Positions 18,526 to 29,633 are shown, counted from the first letter of the stretch. The stretch is DNA of 64,000 nt from Gammaproteobacteria bacterium (GCA_013178375.1 JABLXQ010000048.1:1-64000); one strand, 5' to 3'. The notes: generated by a model not told the origin, from the letters alone. Numbers and translations are program-made.

Positions 18526-20376
18526 TTGGCACCACGGATTTTCAATCGGCAACGGCGCGCGACGATGGCCACGCGGGCAGGCGTCCGCCACACTGGACAG
18601 CATCGTGCGGGCGGCTGGCTGGTGCAGGCGCTGATGTGTGTCGCGGTGCTGCCCTTGCTGCTGATGCCGGTTGTGCTGGTGGCGGCGCCCACCATCAGCG
18701 TGGAGATTCTGGGGGAGGGCGTCGATCCGGGCGTCGCACCCAACGTTACCAGCCACGTCAACCGTCTGGGCATTTCCAGTGGCGCCGAGGCGCGCCGGCT
18801 GCGGGTGCTGATCGAGAAGAACGCGCACACAGCTCTGGAAGCATTTGGCCACTATGACGCCAGCGTCAAGGTCGACATCGCTGGCGACAACGGCAAGGCC
18901 ACTATCACCCTCCGCGTAACACCAGGCCAACCGGTGCTCTGGCACGACACAGCCGTGCGCCTGAGCGGCCCCGGCGCGCAGGATCCCCTGTTTCTTGATG
19001 TGCTGGCGAAGCACGCGCTCCAGCCCGGCACGCCCCTGCGTCACGATCAGTACGAGACGCTCAAAAAGCAGCTGCACAGTACCGCCCTGTCTAACGGTTA
19101 TTTTGATGGTGAGTTTCAGCAACAGCGCCTGCTGATCGACCGTGCCGGCCATCGCGCCGATGTGGATCTGGCGTTCGACACCGGCGTGCGCTACCGGCTG
19201 GGCGAGGTCACCTTCGGGCCCAGTGAACTGGGCAGGAGGGAGCTGCAGCGCCAGGTGCCGTTCCGCCCCGGCGATCCTTACGAAGAGGCGCAGATGACGC
19301 GTCTGAACCGCAACCTGCTCGATTCCGGCTATTTTCAGTCGGTGTCGCTGCAACCTCAGCGGCCCAGTGCCAGGGCTGGCGAAGAGGCGATCGTGCCGGT
19401 GAAGGTGGAACTGCAGGATGCGAAAGACAACCGGGTCAGTGTGGGCCTGGGCTATGGCACCGACACCGGGCCCCGGGTCAAGCTGGGCTGGGTCAAGCCG
19501 CTGCTGAACAGCGCCGGCCATTCCCTCAACCTGTCCACGTCACTGTCGGAACCGAAGAAAGAGGCTGTCGCCCAGTACAAGATTCCGGATGGCGAGCCGG
19601 GCTACGATTTCTGGTTGCTGCAGGTCGGTTACCAGGAAGAAAATTTCGAGGACAGCAGCTACGAGTTGTTTTCCTACGGTGTCAGCCGCCAGCAGCGGGT
19701 GTTTGGCGACTGGCAGCGCACCTACTTCGCCAACGTGAAGCATGAGCGTGGCTTTCAGGACGGCGAATACACCGAGGATCGCCCCAGCGATTCCTTTTAC
19801 ATCGCGCCCGGCATCAGTTTCAGCCACACAGGCAGCGAGGGCGGGTTGCATCCCCGCAGTGGCCACCGCTTCTCCTCCGACCTGGAATTTTCCGACCCCT
19901 GGATCGGCTCCGACACCGAATATGTGCGCCTGCAAGTCATGGCGAAATACCTGTTCTCCCTGAGCGAGCGCCAGCAACTGCTGCTGCGGGGTCAGGCCGG
20001 CATGATCTGGAGCGACCAGTTCAGCCAGGTGCCGGTGAGCGTGCGTTTCTACGCCGGTGGCGACCAGAGTATTCGCGGCTATGACTACAACAGCCTGTCG
20101 CCGCTGGATGAGCAGGGCAACCTGGTGGGCGGCAATCGCCTGCTGGTGGGCGGCGCCGACTACCTGTACCAGTTCCGGCCCAACTGGCTGGCGGCCCTGT
20201 TCGTGGATCACGGCGGCGCGCTGGACGAAACCAACGAACCCCTTTTCAGCGGTGCCGGATTTGGAGTGCGCTGGCTGTCCCCGGTAGGAAGCCTGAGCCT
20301 GGATCTGGCACAGGCACTGAACGGGGAAGACGAGGGCAAATACCGCCTGCACTTCACCATGGGGACCCTGCTGTGA
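18526..20376 (+). CDS. tamA: Translocation and assembly module protein TamA
   Basis: 616 aa Omp85-family outer-membrane protein that works with TamB in inserting autotransporters and in phospholipid transport. An N-terminal signal segment ends near VVLVAA. Three POTRA-like domains (about 50-290) are followed by a 16-strand barrel that includes the Omp85 loop-6 motif in GGDQSIRGYDYN. I chose TTG 18526, which has GGAG five bases upstream; ATG 18565 also gives a good signal peptide but lacks a ribosome site. It overlaps tamB by 4 bases (GTGA). Confidence 0.92.
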   Translation: MAPRIFNRQRRATMATRAGVRHTGQHRAGGWLVQALMCVAVLPLLLMPVVLVAAPTISVEILGEGVDPGVAPNVTSHVNRLGISSGAEARRLRVLIEKNAHTALEAFGHYDASVKVDIAGDNGKATITLRVTPGQPVLWHDTAVRLSGPGAQDPLFLDVLAKHALQPGTPLRHDQYETLKKQLHSTALSNGYFDGEFQQQRLLIDRAGHRADVDLAFDTGVRYRLGEVTFGPSELGRRELQRQVPFRPGDPYEEAQMTRLNRNLLDSGYFQSVSLQPQRPSARAGEEAIVPVKVELQDAKDNRVSVGLGYGTDTGPRVKLGWVKPLLNSAGHSLNLSTSLSEPKKEAVAQYKIPDGEPGYDFWLLQVGYQEENFEDSSYELFSYGVSRQQRVFGDWQRTYFANVKHERGFQDGEYTEDRPSDSFYIAPGISFSHTGSEGGLHPRSGHRFSSDLEFSDPWIGSDTEYVRLQVMAKYLFSLSERQQLLLRGQAGMIWSDQFSQVPVSVRFYAGGDQSIRGYDYNSLSPLDEQGNLVGGNRLLVGGADYLYQFRPNWLAALFVDHGGALDETNEPLFSGAGFGVRWLSPVGSLSLDLAQALNGEDEGKYRLHFTMGTLL

Positions 20377-23300
20377 AGGCCGGGCTGAAACTGCTGCGCC
20401 ATCTGCTGCTGTGGCTGGGGTTGCCGCTCCTGCTGCTGGCATTGCTGCTGAGCCTGCTGCTGTTCACCCGCCCGGGCGTGCGGCTCGCGGCAGATGTGGC
20501 GATGGGCGCGCTGCCGCAACTGCGTATCGAGGATCTGGACGGCACCATCGCCCATGGCCTGCGCGCCAGCCGGGTGGTGTGGCGCGATGGCAGCGGCGTG
20601 CAGATCGAGCTGCAGGGGCTGGCCACGGTGTGGGATCCAGCCTGTCTGCTGCGCACCACGTTCTGCGTGGAATCCCTTGCGGCGGGCACGCTGCGCATCG
20701 AGGTTCCGCCAGGCGGCGAAGAGCCTCCTTCCGATGACAACACCGGCTTTCAACCGCTGCCCCTGCCCCTGCTGGTCCTGCCCTGGCACCTGCAATTGAG
20801 ACAGCTGTATCTGGCGGAAATCCGCATCGTGCTGCCGGAGCGGACACTGCTGATCGGCCCCGTGTCGCTGGCAGCACGCTGGATTGGCAGCCGGGTGACG
20901 GTGGAGCAGCTGCATGCCGCGATGGCGGACCCCTGGCTGGGTCGTGCCGACGCCCACCTGTCCGGCACCCTGGATATGGCGGCGGAGTGGCCGCTGGATC
21001 TGACGTTGGGGGGAAGCTACACCCCGCCGCTGCAGGACTGGCAGGAACAGCAGTTGAAACTGACGGGGCAGGGCAACCTGCGTCATCTGCAACTGGACGG
21101 AGCCCTGAACGCCAAGTTGCGGCTGCCGGGGCTGGAGCCACTTGCCCTGGCGGCGGATGTGGTCACTGGCAGCCTCGACAGTCGCGCCACCCTGCACCGG
21201 CTGGAGGGGGAATATCGTGGCGCGCCGCTGAAGGTGCAGGGTGGTCTGGCCTTCAGCCACGTTGGTGACCTGACCCTGGACGACATCCTCGCGCAGTGGG
21301 GTGGCAACCAGATCCAGCTGACGGGGCAGCTGCGGGATCAGTGGGATGTGCAGGGCAGCCTCGCCCTGGCGCAGCCGGATCTGCTGGCGCCGGATACCCG
21401 CGGCCGGCTCGACGGCAAGTTACAGGTGACGGGTCCCCGCGCTGATCCCCGCGTCAGTGTCATCAGCACCAGCGCCGAACTGTCGCTGCCGGCGCTGAAG
21501 CTGAGGGAATTGGCGCTGGATGCCAGCATCAATCCCGTCAGTCTGAACCGGTTGCAGGCCACCCTCACTGCCAAGGGGCTGGACATCGACGGCCAGTCCT
21601 TACGGGATCTGGACCTGCGCCTGAGCGGTGACGCCGCCAGTCACGAACTTACCGCCCGCGCCCGTCTGGACCAGCAGGGTTTCGACACCCGGGTTCAGGG
21701 CAGTCTCAACCCGGACAGCTTCGACTGGACCGGCACCGTGTCCCGGCTGCAGGTACAGCTGGATCGCGACTGGAACCTGCGTCTGCAGCAACCTGCCGCC
21801 GTGCGCTGGCAACAGGCAGAGCAGCGTCTGCGAGTGGCGCGCAGTTGTCTGGTGGATGAGCGCAGCCGCGCCTGTTTCAGCCTGGACCAGCAGATTGCCG
21901 CGCAACGGGGCGACGCCACCCTCGATCTGGAATCTTTCGATCTGACCCGGCTGCAGCCCTGGCTGCAGGACCAGCTGCGGCTGGATGGCCAGCTCAATTC
22001 CAGTCTGCGCCTGAGCGGATCGTGGTTTGATCCTTCCGTGCAGGGCGATCTGTCGCTTTCCAGTCTGAATGCGCGCCCCGCCAAGGGTGAGGCGCAGGGC
22101 ATCCGCAATGCCGCAGTGACCGCCCGTTTCAACGGCCGCCAGGCCAGTGTGGACACCGGCTTTGATTTTCCCCCCGAATTGCATGCCCAGTCCGCCGCCC
22201 CCTGGCAGGTCGGCTGGGGCAAGGGGAGCGTGCGGTTGCAGCGCGGTTGCTGGCAGGTCTCCCGGTTGCAGGGTGCAGACCGCGTAGGGGATCTGTGCCT
22301 GACCGCCGAGCACTCCGCCCGCCAGGGTCTGAAGGGCAATCTGGATGCCGATGTGGATCTGGCCCAGGCGCTGCAGCCCTGGCTGCCGGAAGGATTTGCC
22401 GTGCAGGGCAATCTCACTGCCGCCGCCGATCTCAGCCTGCGGGGCCGTGATCTGCGCGCCAACCTGGATATGCGCTCGCAGGGGGGCAGCCTGCTGCTGG
22501 ACAGTGGCAACGGCACGGCCCCGGTGACGCTGCCCTACCAGGACCTGCACTGGCAGGCCAGCCTGGCGCAGGAGCAGCTGGACACCCGCCTGGAACTGCT
22601 CTCGGACAAGCTCGGCAATGGTCAGGTCCAGGCCCGGATTGCCGTGATGCAGGCGGACCCTACCATCGACCTGACCGGCAGTCTGGAGGCCCTTCGTCTG
22701 GAGGTCCTGCGCCCCCTGTTCCCCCGTCTGGAAACGTTCGCCGGGCAGGTCAGCGCCGAGGCCAGGGTTACTGGCACCCTGGGCGCGCCGCGCATTCACG
22801 GGGAAGCCCGCTTGCAGGATATGCGGGCACAAAGTCCTGCCTTGCCGCAGGGCATCGATGATCTGGACGCCCGCCTGGTGTTCAGCGGCGACCGCGCTGA
22901 ACTGACGGGCCAACTGGCCAGCGGCGATGGAGGTGCAGATCTCGGCGGCCAGCTGGCTCTCACCGATGCCGGCTGGCGCGGCGAATTCAACCTGCACGGG
23001 CGCAAGCTGTCCCTGCGCCAGTCTGAGGATTTCATCCTTTATTATCAGCCGGACCTGACCTTGCAGATCGAGCCGGACCGCCTGCACCTGATCGGCACCC
23101 TGGCGTTACAGAAAGGCTTCATCTGGATCAAGGAATTGCCGGAAGGCTCCGTGGGCACCTCGGACGACGTTGTGTTCGTGGATGAAACAGGCGCGCCGGA
23201 AACCACCCGGTCCGGCCACCTGGTGACAGCGGACGTGATGGTGACGGTGCAGGACAAGCTGCGGCTGCGCGGGTTTGGCGGTGATGTCAGGCTGAATGGA

Positions 23301-23921
23301 CAGGTGCGGGTGCAGCAGGATGCCACTGGCGTGGCCACCGGGCGAGGCACCATCGACATCGTCGAGGGCAGCTACACCGGCTTCGGTCAGCAGCTCAAGA
23401 TCCGCAGGGGCCAGATCATCTTCAGCGGCCCCCTCGACCAGCCTTATATCAGCCTGGAGGCCATTCGCGAGGTCGACACCGTTGTGGCCGGCCTGCGGGT
23501 CAGCGGCCCCGCCAGCGAACCGATCGCCACGCTGTTTTCGGAACCCGCCATGGCTGACAGCGAAGTGCTCTATTACATCGTCACCGGCAAGGAACCGGGC
23601 ACGGGTACCAAGGAGGACAACACCCTGGTGCAGAACACCCTGCTCAGCATGAGCCTGATGGGCGACCGGCCGCGCATGCGCAATCTGGCCAGCAAGGTAG
23701 GCATCGAAGACCTGCAGATGGGCACCGCTGGCACCGGCGAAAGCACGGAAGTGCTCGTGTCGGGCTACCTGTCGCCGCGCACCTACCTGCAGTACGGCAT
23801 CAGCCTGTTCGAGCCGGTGAACACACTCACCGTGCGCTACGAACTGCGTGACAATCTGTTTCTGGAAGCGGTGAGTGGTCTGGCCAGTGCCCTCGACCTG
23901 CTGTACAGCTTTGAATTCTAA
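20373..23921 (+). CDS. tamB: Translocation and assembly module protein TamB
   Basis: 1182 aa AsmA-like protein. It has an N-terminal anchor (about residues 9-32), a very long repetitive beta-strand middle that forms a hydrophobic groove across the periplasm, and the conserved C-terminal DUF490/TamB domain (about 860-1182) that contacts TamA. It starts at GTG 20373, within the tamA stop. Length is typical (E. coli 1259). Function follows the family: lipid transport between the membranes and assembly of some outer-membrane proteins. Confidence 0.93.
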   Translation: MKAGLKLLRHLLLWLGLPLLLLALLLSLLLFTRPGVRLAADVAMGALPQLRIEDLDGTIAHGLRASRVVWRDGSGVQIELQGLATVWDPACLLRTTFCVESLAAGTLRIEVPPGGEEPPSDDNTGFQPLPLPLLVLPWHLQLRQLYLAEIRIVLPERTLLIGPVSLAARWIGSRVTVEQLHAAMADPWLGRADAHLSGTLDMAAEWPLDLTLGGSYTPPLQDWQEQQLKLTGQGNLRHLQLDGALNAKLRLPGLEPLALAADVVTGSLDSRATLHRLEGEYRGAPLKVQGGLAFSHVGDLTLDDILAQWGGNQIQLTGQLRDQWDVQGSLALAQPDLLAPDTRGRLDGKLQVTGPRADPRVSVISTSAELSLPALKLRELALDASINPVSLNRLQATLTAKGLDIDGQSLRDLDLRLSGDAASHELTARARLDQQGFDTRVQGSLNPDSFDWTGTVSRLQVQLDRDWNLRLQQPAAVRWQQAEQRLRVARSCLVDERSRACFSLDQQIAAQRGDATLDLESFDLTRLQPWLQDQLRLDGQLNSSLRLSGSWFDPSVQGDLSLSSLNARPAKGEAQGIRNAAVTARFNGRQASVDTGFDFPPELHAQSAAPWQVGWGKGSVRLQRGCWQVSRLQGADRVGDLCLTAEHSARQGLKGNLDADVDLAQALQPWLPEGFAVQGNLTAAADLSLRGRDLRANLDMRSQGGSLLLDSGNGTAPVTLPYQDLHWQASLAQEQLDTRLELLSDKLGNGQVQARIAVMQADPTIDLTGSLEALRLEVLRPLFPRLETFAGQVSAEARVTGTLGAPRIHGEARLQDMRAQSPALPQGIDDLDARLVFSGDRAELTGQLASGDGGADLGGQLALTDAGWRGEFNLHGRKLSLRQSEDFILYYQPDLTLQIEPDRLHLIGTLALQKGFIWIKELPEGSVGTSDDVVFVDETGAPETTRSGHLVTADVMVTVQDKLRLRGFGGDVRLNGQVRVQQDATGVATGRGTIDIVEGSYTGFGQQLKIRRGQIIFSGPLDQPYISLEAIREVDTVVAGLRVSGPASEPIATLFSEPAMADSEVLYYIVTGKEPGTGTKEDNTLVQNTLLSMSLMGDRPRMRNLASKVGIEDLQMGTAGTGESTEVLVSGYLSPRTYLQYGISLFEPVNTLTVRYELRDNLFLEAVSGLASALDLLYSFEF

Positions 23922-24012
23922 GGCGCCCTCTTACCGCAGAAGGCCGGCCTGGGTTGACACCTGACCGACCTTGCCATATTTTGTATTACAACAATTCTGT
24001 GCAGGACTATTC

Positions 24013-24579
24013 GTGACCCGCCGCAATCGCACCGACAGCCACCCGGAAAAGCCCCGCAAAGGACGTGGCCGCAAGCCGTCCACCGAGGACGAGCGCAAGG
24101 ACCGCGTGATCCAGACCCGGGTACCGAAAGATCTGGAAAGCACTCTCAAGGATGCGGCGGAACGCAAGCGCATGACCGTCTCCCACCTGATCCGCAATGT
24201 ATTGGAAGACACCTTCCGCCTGGTTGACGGCATCGTCGCCGATTCCAGTGCGCTGGTGGAAAATGTGGTCCGCGATGCCCGCAAACTGGCGGCCACGGCC
24301 CAGGGTGAGGTCAGGCCGGTTGAAAAGGCAGGGGAAAAAGCCGCCGGATCTGCGGACGCATCAGAGCCCGCCACCCAGCTAGAACCGGTTGTCACCGATC
24401 CCCTGGAAAGCGTGGACGCCTGGCAGGACGTGATCGTCAACCGCCCGAGCCAGTGTGCGTCCTGTGGTGTGGAACTGGTGCGTGGTCAGCGCGCCTTTCG
24501 CGGCCTTGCCAGCCAGTCAGCAAGCGTTGGACTGAGCCCGGCACTATGGCTCTGCCCCGCCTGTATCGAAAAACTTTAA
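24013..24579 (+). CDS. Ribbon-helix-helix plus zinc-ribbon-like hypothetical protein
   Basis: 188 aa. A basic, disordered N-terminus with KGRGRK precedes a ribbon-helix-helix-like segment (about residues 30-68: RVIQTRVPKDLES strand and a helical HLIRNVLEDTF end). A helical, Ala-rich middle follows. The C-terminus has CASC and CPAC about 30 residues apart, a possible zinc ribbon. The GTG at 24013 follows GCAGGA with good spacing. It lies 94 bases before the ABC1 kinase gene on the same strand. I do not recognise a named family; DNA binding is inferred. Confidence 0.6.
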   Translation: MTRRNRTDSHPEKPRKGRGRKPSTEDERKDRVIQTRVPKDLESTLKDAAERKRMTVSHLIRNVLEDTFRLVDGIVADSSALVENVVRDARKLAATAQGEVRPVEKAGEKAAGSADASEPATQLEPVVTDPLESVDAWQDVIVNRPSQCASCGVELVRGQRAFRGLASQSASVGLSPALWLCPACIEKL

Positions 24580-24673
24580 CCGCTTTACATCGCCGGAGCC
24601 CAACCCGCTCCGTTTTTTTACAAACCGAGTTGTACTACAAAAAATGACATGAAACCTGACCCGGGAGGTCATC

Positions 24674-26221
24674 ATGGACGCAGTCGGAAACACCACGCAT
24701 AACCCTCGCCGCGACAGTGGCATGAAAGCCTGGCTGGCCGTCATGGAAGCATCCCTCGCTGCGGTCGAGCAGACCGTGTGGCAGGGGCGCGAACTGGCCG
24801 AACAGGCGCTGGCCGCCACCCGCGCGATTGCCAAAGGCGCCGACGCCGCGCGGGAGGAATATCAGGCCCTGGCGCGGGAAGCGGCCATCTGGCCCCAGCG
24901 CCTGAAACGTATTTCCAGAACCGGCTGGATGCTCACCCGGGTCACCGGCAGTTACCGTTTGTGGGGCACGCGATCCGCCTTTATTTCCCGTCGCCGGCTG
25001 CCTGCCGCCCTGGAAAAACTGCATCGCAGCAATGCCATCCGTTTCCGCGAAACATCGCTGGAGCAGGGCGGTGCCTTCCTGAAGGTGGGGCAATTGTTGT
25101 CGGCGCGTGCGGATGTTCTGCCCAAAGCCTGGGTGGACGAACTGGCCGTGCTGCAGGATCAGGCCCGGGTGGAATCCTTCAGCGCCATCCGCCACCAAGT
25201 CGAAACCGAGCTGGGCGACACGCTGGAAAACCTGTTCCTTGAATTCAATCCCGAGCCCATCGCCGCCGCCAGTATTGGTCAGGTACACAAGGCGATTCTG
25301 AAAGACGGGCGCCCGGTGGCGGTGAAGGTGCAGCGCCCCGGGCTGGAAGAAATCATCAATCTGGATATGTCGCTGCTGAAACTGTTCATGGCCAGCATCG
25401 AAAACCTGCTGCCACCCACAGATTTGGCCACCATCACCACCGAGATCGAGCGCACCATCCGCGAGGAGCTGGATTACCGGGCGGAAGCGAAGTGGATGCA
25501 GCGGCTGGGGGATTTCCTGCGCGATGTGCCCGGCGTGATCGTGCCGCGTCCTGTGCAGGCGTTGAGTGGCAAGCGGGTGCTGATCAGTGAGTTTATTGAA
25601 GGCCGCAAACTCACCACCGAGCTGGACGCGCGTCAGCAGGCCGGTGATGACAAGGGCCTGTCCGACCTGTTGGGCCGGCTGCTGGATCTGTATCTGCGTC
25701 AGGTGCTGCAGGCCGGTTGTTTCCAGGCTGATCCGCACCCGGGCAACATCCTGGTCACTGCCGACGACAAGCTGGTGCTGCTGGATTTCGGTTGCACCAT
25801 GGAGCTGTCGGAGCAGTTCCGCAAGGGCTACGCGAACGTGCTGGGTGCGGCGATGATGGGTGAGAAGGAGAGTGTGGCCGCGTCGCTGCAAGCCCTGGGT
25901 TTCAAGACCCGCAGTGGCAAGCCGGATACGTTGCTGGCGTTCGCCGATGCGTTGCTGTCAACGCTGCGCAATACGGCCACGGCTGTTGGTGGCGAGAATC
26001 CTTCGTGGCCCAGTGCGGACGACATTTTGCAGCGCGGCAAAGCCTTGTTTTCGATGGCGGATAACGATCCGGTGGACAAGCTGCCGGCGGAATTCATCAT
26101 GCTGGCGCGGGTGTTCACGACGCTGGGCGGGTTGTTCATCCACTACAAGCCGAAGATGGACGTGACGAAGTATTTGTTGCCGCATCTGATCGGGCCGATG
26201 GTGGCGAGTGTGTATCCGTGA
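24674..26221 (+). CDS. ABC1/AarF (UbiB-like) atypical kinase family protein
   Basis: 515 aa. An N-terminal helical region (about 1-110) precedes the ABC1 domain. Signatures are KVGQLLSARADVLP (the KxGQ motif of this family), AVKVQRPG with the ATP-contacting lysine, ADPHPGN, and LDFGCTMEL (DFG-type). Family members (UbiB/COQ8) are ATPases that help coenzyme Q synthesis. This one is not in a ubi operon and lacks the C-terminal TM pair typical of UbiB, so it is more likely a paralogue of unknown target. The ATG follows a GGGAGGTC site. Confidence 0.85.
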   Translation: MDAVGNTTHNPRRDSGMKAWLAVMEASLAAVEQTVWQGRELAEQALAATRAIAKGADAAREEYQALAREAAIWPQRLKRISRTGWMLTRVTGSYRLWGTRSAFISRRRLPAALEKLHRSNAIRFRETSLEQGGAFLKVGQLLSARADVLPKAWVDELAVLQDQARVESFSAIRHQVETELGDTLENLFLEFNPEPIAAASIGQVHKAILKDGRPVAVKVQRPGLEEIINLDMSLLKLFMASIENLLPPTDLATITTEIERTIREELDYRAEAKWMQRLGDFLRDVPGVIVPRPVQALSGKRVLISEFIEGRKLTTELDARQQAGDDKGLSDLLGRLLDLYLRQVLQAGCFQADPHPGNILVTADDKLVLLDFGCTMELSEQFRKGYANVLGAAMMGEKESVAASLQALGFKTRSGKPDTLLAFADALLSTLRNTATAVGGENPSWPSADDILQRGKALFSMADNDPVDKLPAEFIMLARVFTTLGGLFIHYKPKMDVTKYLLPHLIGPMVASVYP

Positions 26222-26272
26222 GGTGTGCGAAGTAATTTGAAGTGCGTGGTTTCGTGTGTTTGATAGCGTCCG

Positions 26273-26386
26273 TCACCCTGAGCGGCTGCCGACCTTTCGG
26301 GACACGCCGTGAACCCATCCCTGGGGGCTCGAGAGCCGCATCCCTGCGGCTGACGGTCCCGAAAGGTCGGCAGCCGCTCAGGGTGA
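26273..26386. repeat. Inverted-repeat element, copy A (52-bp core, 31-bp private arms)
   Basis: Perfect 31-base arms (26273-26303 and 26356-26386) flank a 52-base core (26304-26355). The core holds its own hairpin (AGCCGCA/TGCGGCT, 26334-26351). In the other orientation the same core occurs in copy B at 26514-26565 with 49 of 52 bases identical, yet the arms of the two copies are unrelated. It lies in the convergent gap between the ABC1 kinase gene and tRNA-Leu. Confidence 0.9.
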
Positions 26387-26492
26387 TTCCGTGCCAACGG
26401 ATTATTTGCACTTCGCCATCAACAAAGTCATCACACGGACAGTGATTTAGAAAACGCCGCGATCTGGATGTACCACCGAACAAAGGCCAGTG

Positions 26493-26586
26493 TCAGGCGA
26501 TGCGGTTCAAGACCGTCAGCCGCATGGATGCGGCTGTCGAGCCCCCAGGGAAGGGTTCACGGCGTGTCTTGAACCGCATCGCCTGA
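26493..26586. repeat. Inverted-repeat element, copy B (inverted core, 21-bp private arms)
   Basis: Perfect 21-base arms (26493-26513 and 26566-26586), with a weaker imperfect extension outside, flank a 52-base core that is the reverse complement of copy A's core with three substitutions. The internal hairpin AGCCGCA/TGCGGCT is at 26518-26535. Only the GAC/GTC at the arm tips is shared with copy A. The 106 bases between the copies hold nothing else I can identify. Confidence 0.9.
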
Positions 26587-26744
26587 TGCTGGTCGTGCTA
26601 CGAAGTCCGCTTGCCTTTAAACTCGCCTTTTAAAAAGCCCCATGCTCACGCACAAATCCTGCAGACAACGTCAGGCGCAAAGCCAGATCAGCGCATTAGT
26701 CAACAAGCCGTAGAAGCGGGAAGTAAATCGGAGAGGGAAGAAAA

Positions 26745-26830
26745 TGGTGCCGCTGGTCAGACTCGAACTGACATGAGCAGAGCTCGGTTGATTTTGAATC
26801 AACTGCGTCTACCGGTTTCGCCACAGCGGC
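26745..26830 (-). tRNA. tRNA-Leu (anticodon CAA)
   Basis: The acceptor stem GCCGCTG pairs with CAGCGGC, and the 3' CCA is encoded. The anticodon stem GTTGA/TCAAC encloses TTCAAAA, giving anticodon CAA, which reads UUG. The variable arm is long, as expected for a class II tRNA, and the T-arm GTTCGA is present. The D-arm segment has GGTAGAC. Transcription is leftward, divergent from queA. Confidence 0.93.
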
Positions 26831-26913
26831 ATTGAGGGGCAAAACGAGAGCGGCGATTATAACAGCGCGAATCAGCTGGTCAACCAAGCGTTTCAGTGGG
26901 CGCCCCAAACCGC

Positions 26914-26919
26914 TATAAT
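26914..26919 (+). promoter_or_regulatory. Sigma70 -10 box for queA
   Basis: A consensus TATAAT lies 49 bases upstream of the queA start. The matching -35 region (TTTCAG, 26891-26896, spacing 17) is poor. Confidence 0.5.
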
Positions 26920-26967
26920 TGCCGCCCTTTTGCCCAGGCGCCGCCTGCCCCACCCAGCCCGAGAGTC

Positions 26968-28017
26968 ATGAAACGCACCGACTTCCACTACGACCTGCCC
27001 GACCACCTGATCGCCCGCTACCCGGCCGAACAGCGCAGTGGCAGCCGTCTGCTGGTGCTGGGCAGACAGAATGGCAGCCTCGCCGACCGCCAGTTCCGCG
27101 ACCTGCCGGGCTACCTGCAACCCGGTGACCTGCTCGTCTTCAACAACACCAAAGTCATCCCCGCACGCCTGTTCGGGCAGAAAGACACCGGCGGCAAAGT
27201 GGAAATCCTGGTGGAACGCATCACCGGCGAGCAGACCTGCCTGGCCCACGTCCGCGCCAGCAAATCCCCCAAGCCTGGCAGCCGTATTATTGTCGACGGT
27301 GGCGCTGAATTGCGCATGGAAGGCCGCGCCGGCGACCTGTTCCAGCTCAAACATGAAAGCAGCGGTGGTACTGCAACCGTCGGCACCCTGCTGGACCTGC
27401 TGGAACAGCACGGCCACATGCCCCTGCCACCGTATATCGACCGTGCCGACGAAAACCTCGACAAAAGCCGCTACCAGACCGTCTACGCCCAGACCCCCGG
27501 TGCGGTCGCCGCACCCACTGCCGGCCTGCATTTTGATGACGCCATGCTGGAACAATTGCGCGCCAGCGGGATCGAAACCGCGTTCGTGACGCTGCATGTG
27601 GGGGCCGGCACCTTCCAGCCGGTACGCGCCGACGACATCCGCGAGCACCAGATGCATGCCGAATGGCTGGATATTTCCGCTGAAACAATTGCCCGGATCA
27701 ACGCAGCCAAACAACGGGGCGGTCGTGTGATCGCGGTGGGCACCACCTCCGTCCGCTGCCTGGAAACCGCTGCTCAGATCAGTGAACAGCACGGCGAAGT
27801 GCAGCCATACCAGGGCGACACCCGGATCTTCATCTACCCGGGCTACACATTCCGCGTCATCGACGGACTGATCACCAATTTCCACCTGCCGGAGTCCACC
27901 CTCATCATGCTGGTGAGTGCCCTGGCCGGCCGCGACAACGTATTAAATGCCTACCGTCACGCGGTGGAGCAGCAATACCGGTTTTTCAGCTATGGCGACG
28001 CCATGCTGGTGCTTTAG
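26968..28017 (+). CDS. queA: S-adenosylmethionine:tRNA ribosyltransferase-isomerase
   Basis: 349 aa. QueA transfers and isomerises the ribosyl part of AdoMet onto preQ1-modified tRNA, making epoxyqueuosine at the wobble base. Family features are [14 protein letters not shown] at the start, [28 protein letters not shown] and the C-terminal [18 protein letters not shown] 26968 gives the canonical N-terminus. It leads the queA-tgt-yajC-secD-secF run, with tgt 24 bases downstream. Confidence 0.96.
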   Translation: MKRTDFHYDLPDHLIARYPAEQRSGSRLLVLGRQNGSLADRQFRDLPGYLQPGDLLVFNNTKVIPARLFGQKDTGGKVEILVERITGEQTCLAHVRASKSPKPGSRIIVDGGAELRMEGRAGDLFQLKHESSGGTATVGTLLDLLEQHGHMPLPPYIDRADENLDKSRYQTVYAQTPGAVAAPTAGLHFDDAMLEQLRASGIETAFVTLHVGAGTFQPVRADDIREHQMHAEWLDISAETIARINAAKQRGGRVIAVGTTSVRCLETAAQISEQHGEVQPYQGDTRIFIYPGYTFRVIDGLITNFHLPESTLIMLVSALAGRDNVLNAYRHAVEQQYRFFSYGDAMLVL

Positions 28018-29157
<1,140 letters not shown>

Positions 29158-29219
29158 TTTTCCAGATTCATGCCCGAATTTTCCCACTATCCAATTGCTG
29201 TCATCCAACTGAGGTAAAT

Positions 29220-29558
29220 ATGAGCTTTTTCATCGCAGATGCACTGGCCGAATCTTCCGCTGCTGCCGCTACTCCCGGCGGTAGCCCGCTGAGCTTTTGG
29301 GGCATGATGATCTTCATGGTCGTGATCTTCTATTTCATGATCATTCGCCCCCAGTCCAAGCGCAACAAAGAACACAAGAGCCTGCTGGCCAACCTGGCCA
29401 AGGGTGACGAAGTGGTGATCACCGGCGGCATGCTGGGCAAGGTCACGAAAGTAACGGACGATTTCATCGTGGCAGAAGTGGCGCCCAGCGTTGAAATCTC
29501 CTTCCAGAAGGGTGCCATTACGGCCGTGCTGCCCAAGGGCACACTGAAAAGCATCTGA
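29220..29558 (+). CDS. yajC: Preprotein translocase subunit YajC
   Basis: 112 aa with one TM segment (about residues 23-42), the FYFMIIRPQ motif just after it and a cytoplasmic tail with GDEVVITGGMLGKV. YajC binds the SecDF complex. The ATG follows GAGGTAAAT. It is placed between tgt and secD as in most gammaproteobacteria. Confidence 0.95.
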   Translation: MSFFIADALAESSAAAATPGGSPLSFWGMMIFMVVIFYFMIIRPQSKRNKEHKSLLANLAKGDEVVITGGMLGKVTKVTDDFIVAEVAPSVEISFQKGAITAVLPKGTLKSI

Positions 29559-29633
29559 TACCGCTGGTTGTTGCGGAGAGCCCTGTGCTCTCCGCCGGTC
29601 AGGATCGACGTCGAAAACATTAGGGTTCAAACC

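Noticed and set aside
21600-23087. 495-codon minus-strand frame inside tamB
   Set aside because: Shadow of the repetitive tamB coding sequence; no start signals and no recognisable domain.
26273-26830. Repeats next to tRNA-Leu as remains of an integrated island
   Set aside because: No integrase, no duplicated tRNA 3' end, and the repeats have private palindromic arms unlike attachment sites.
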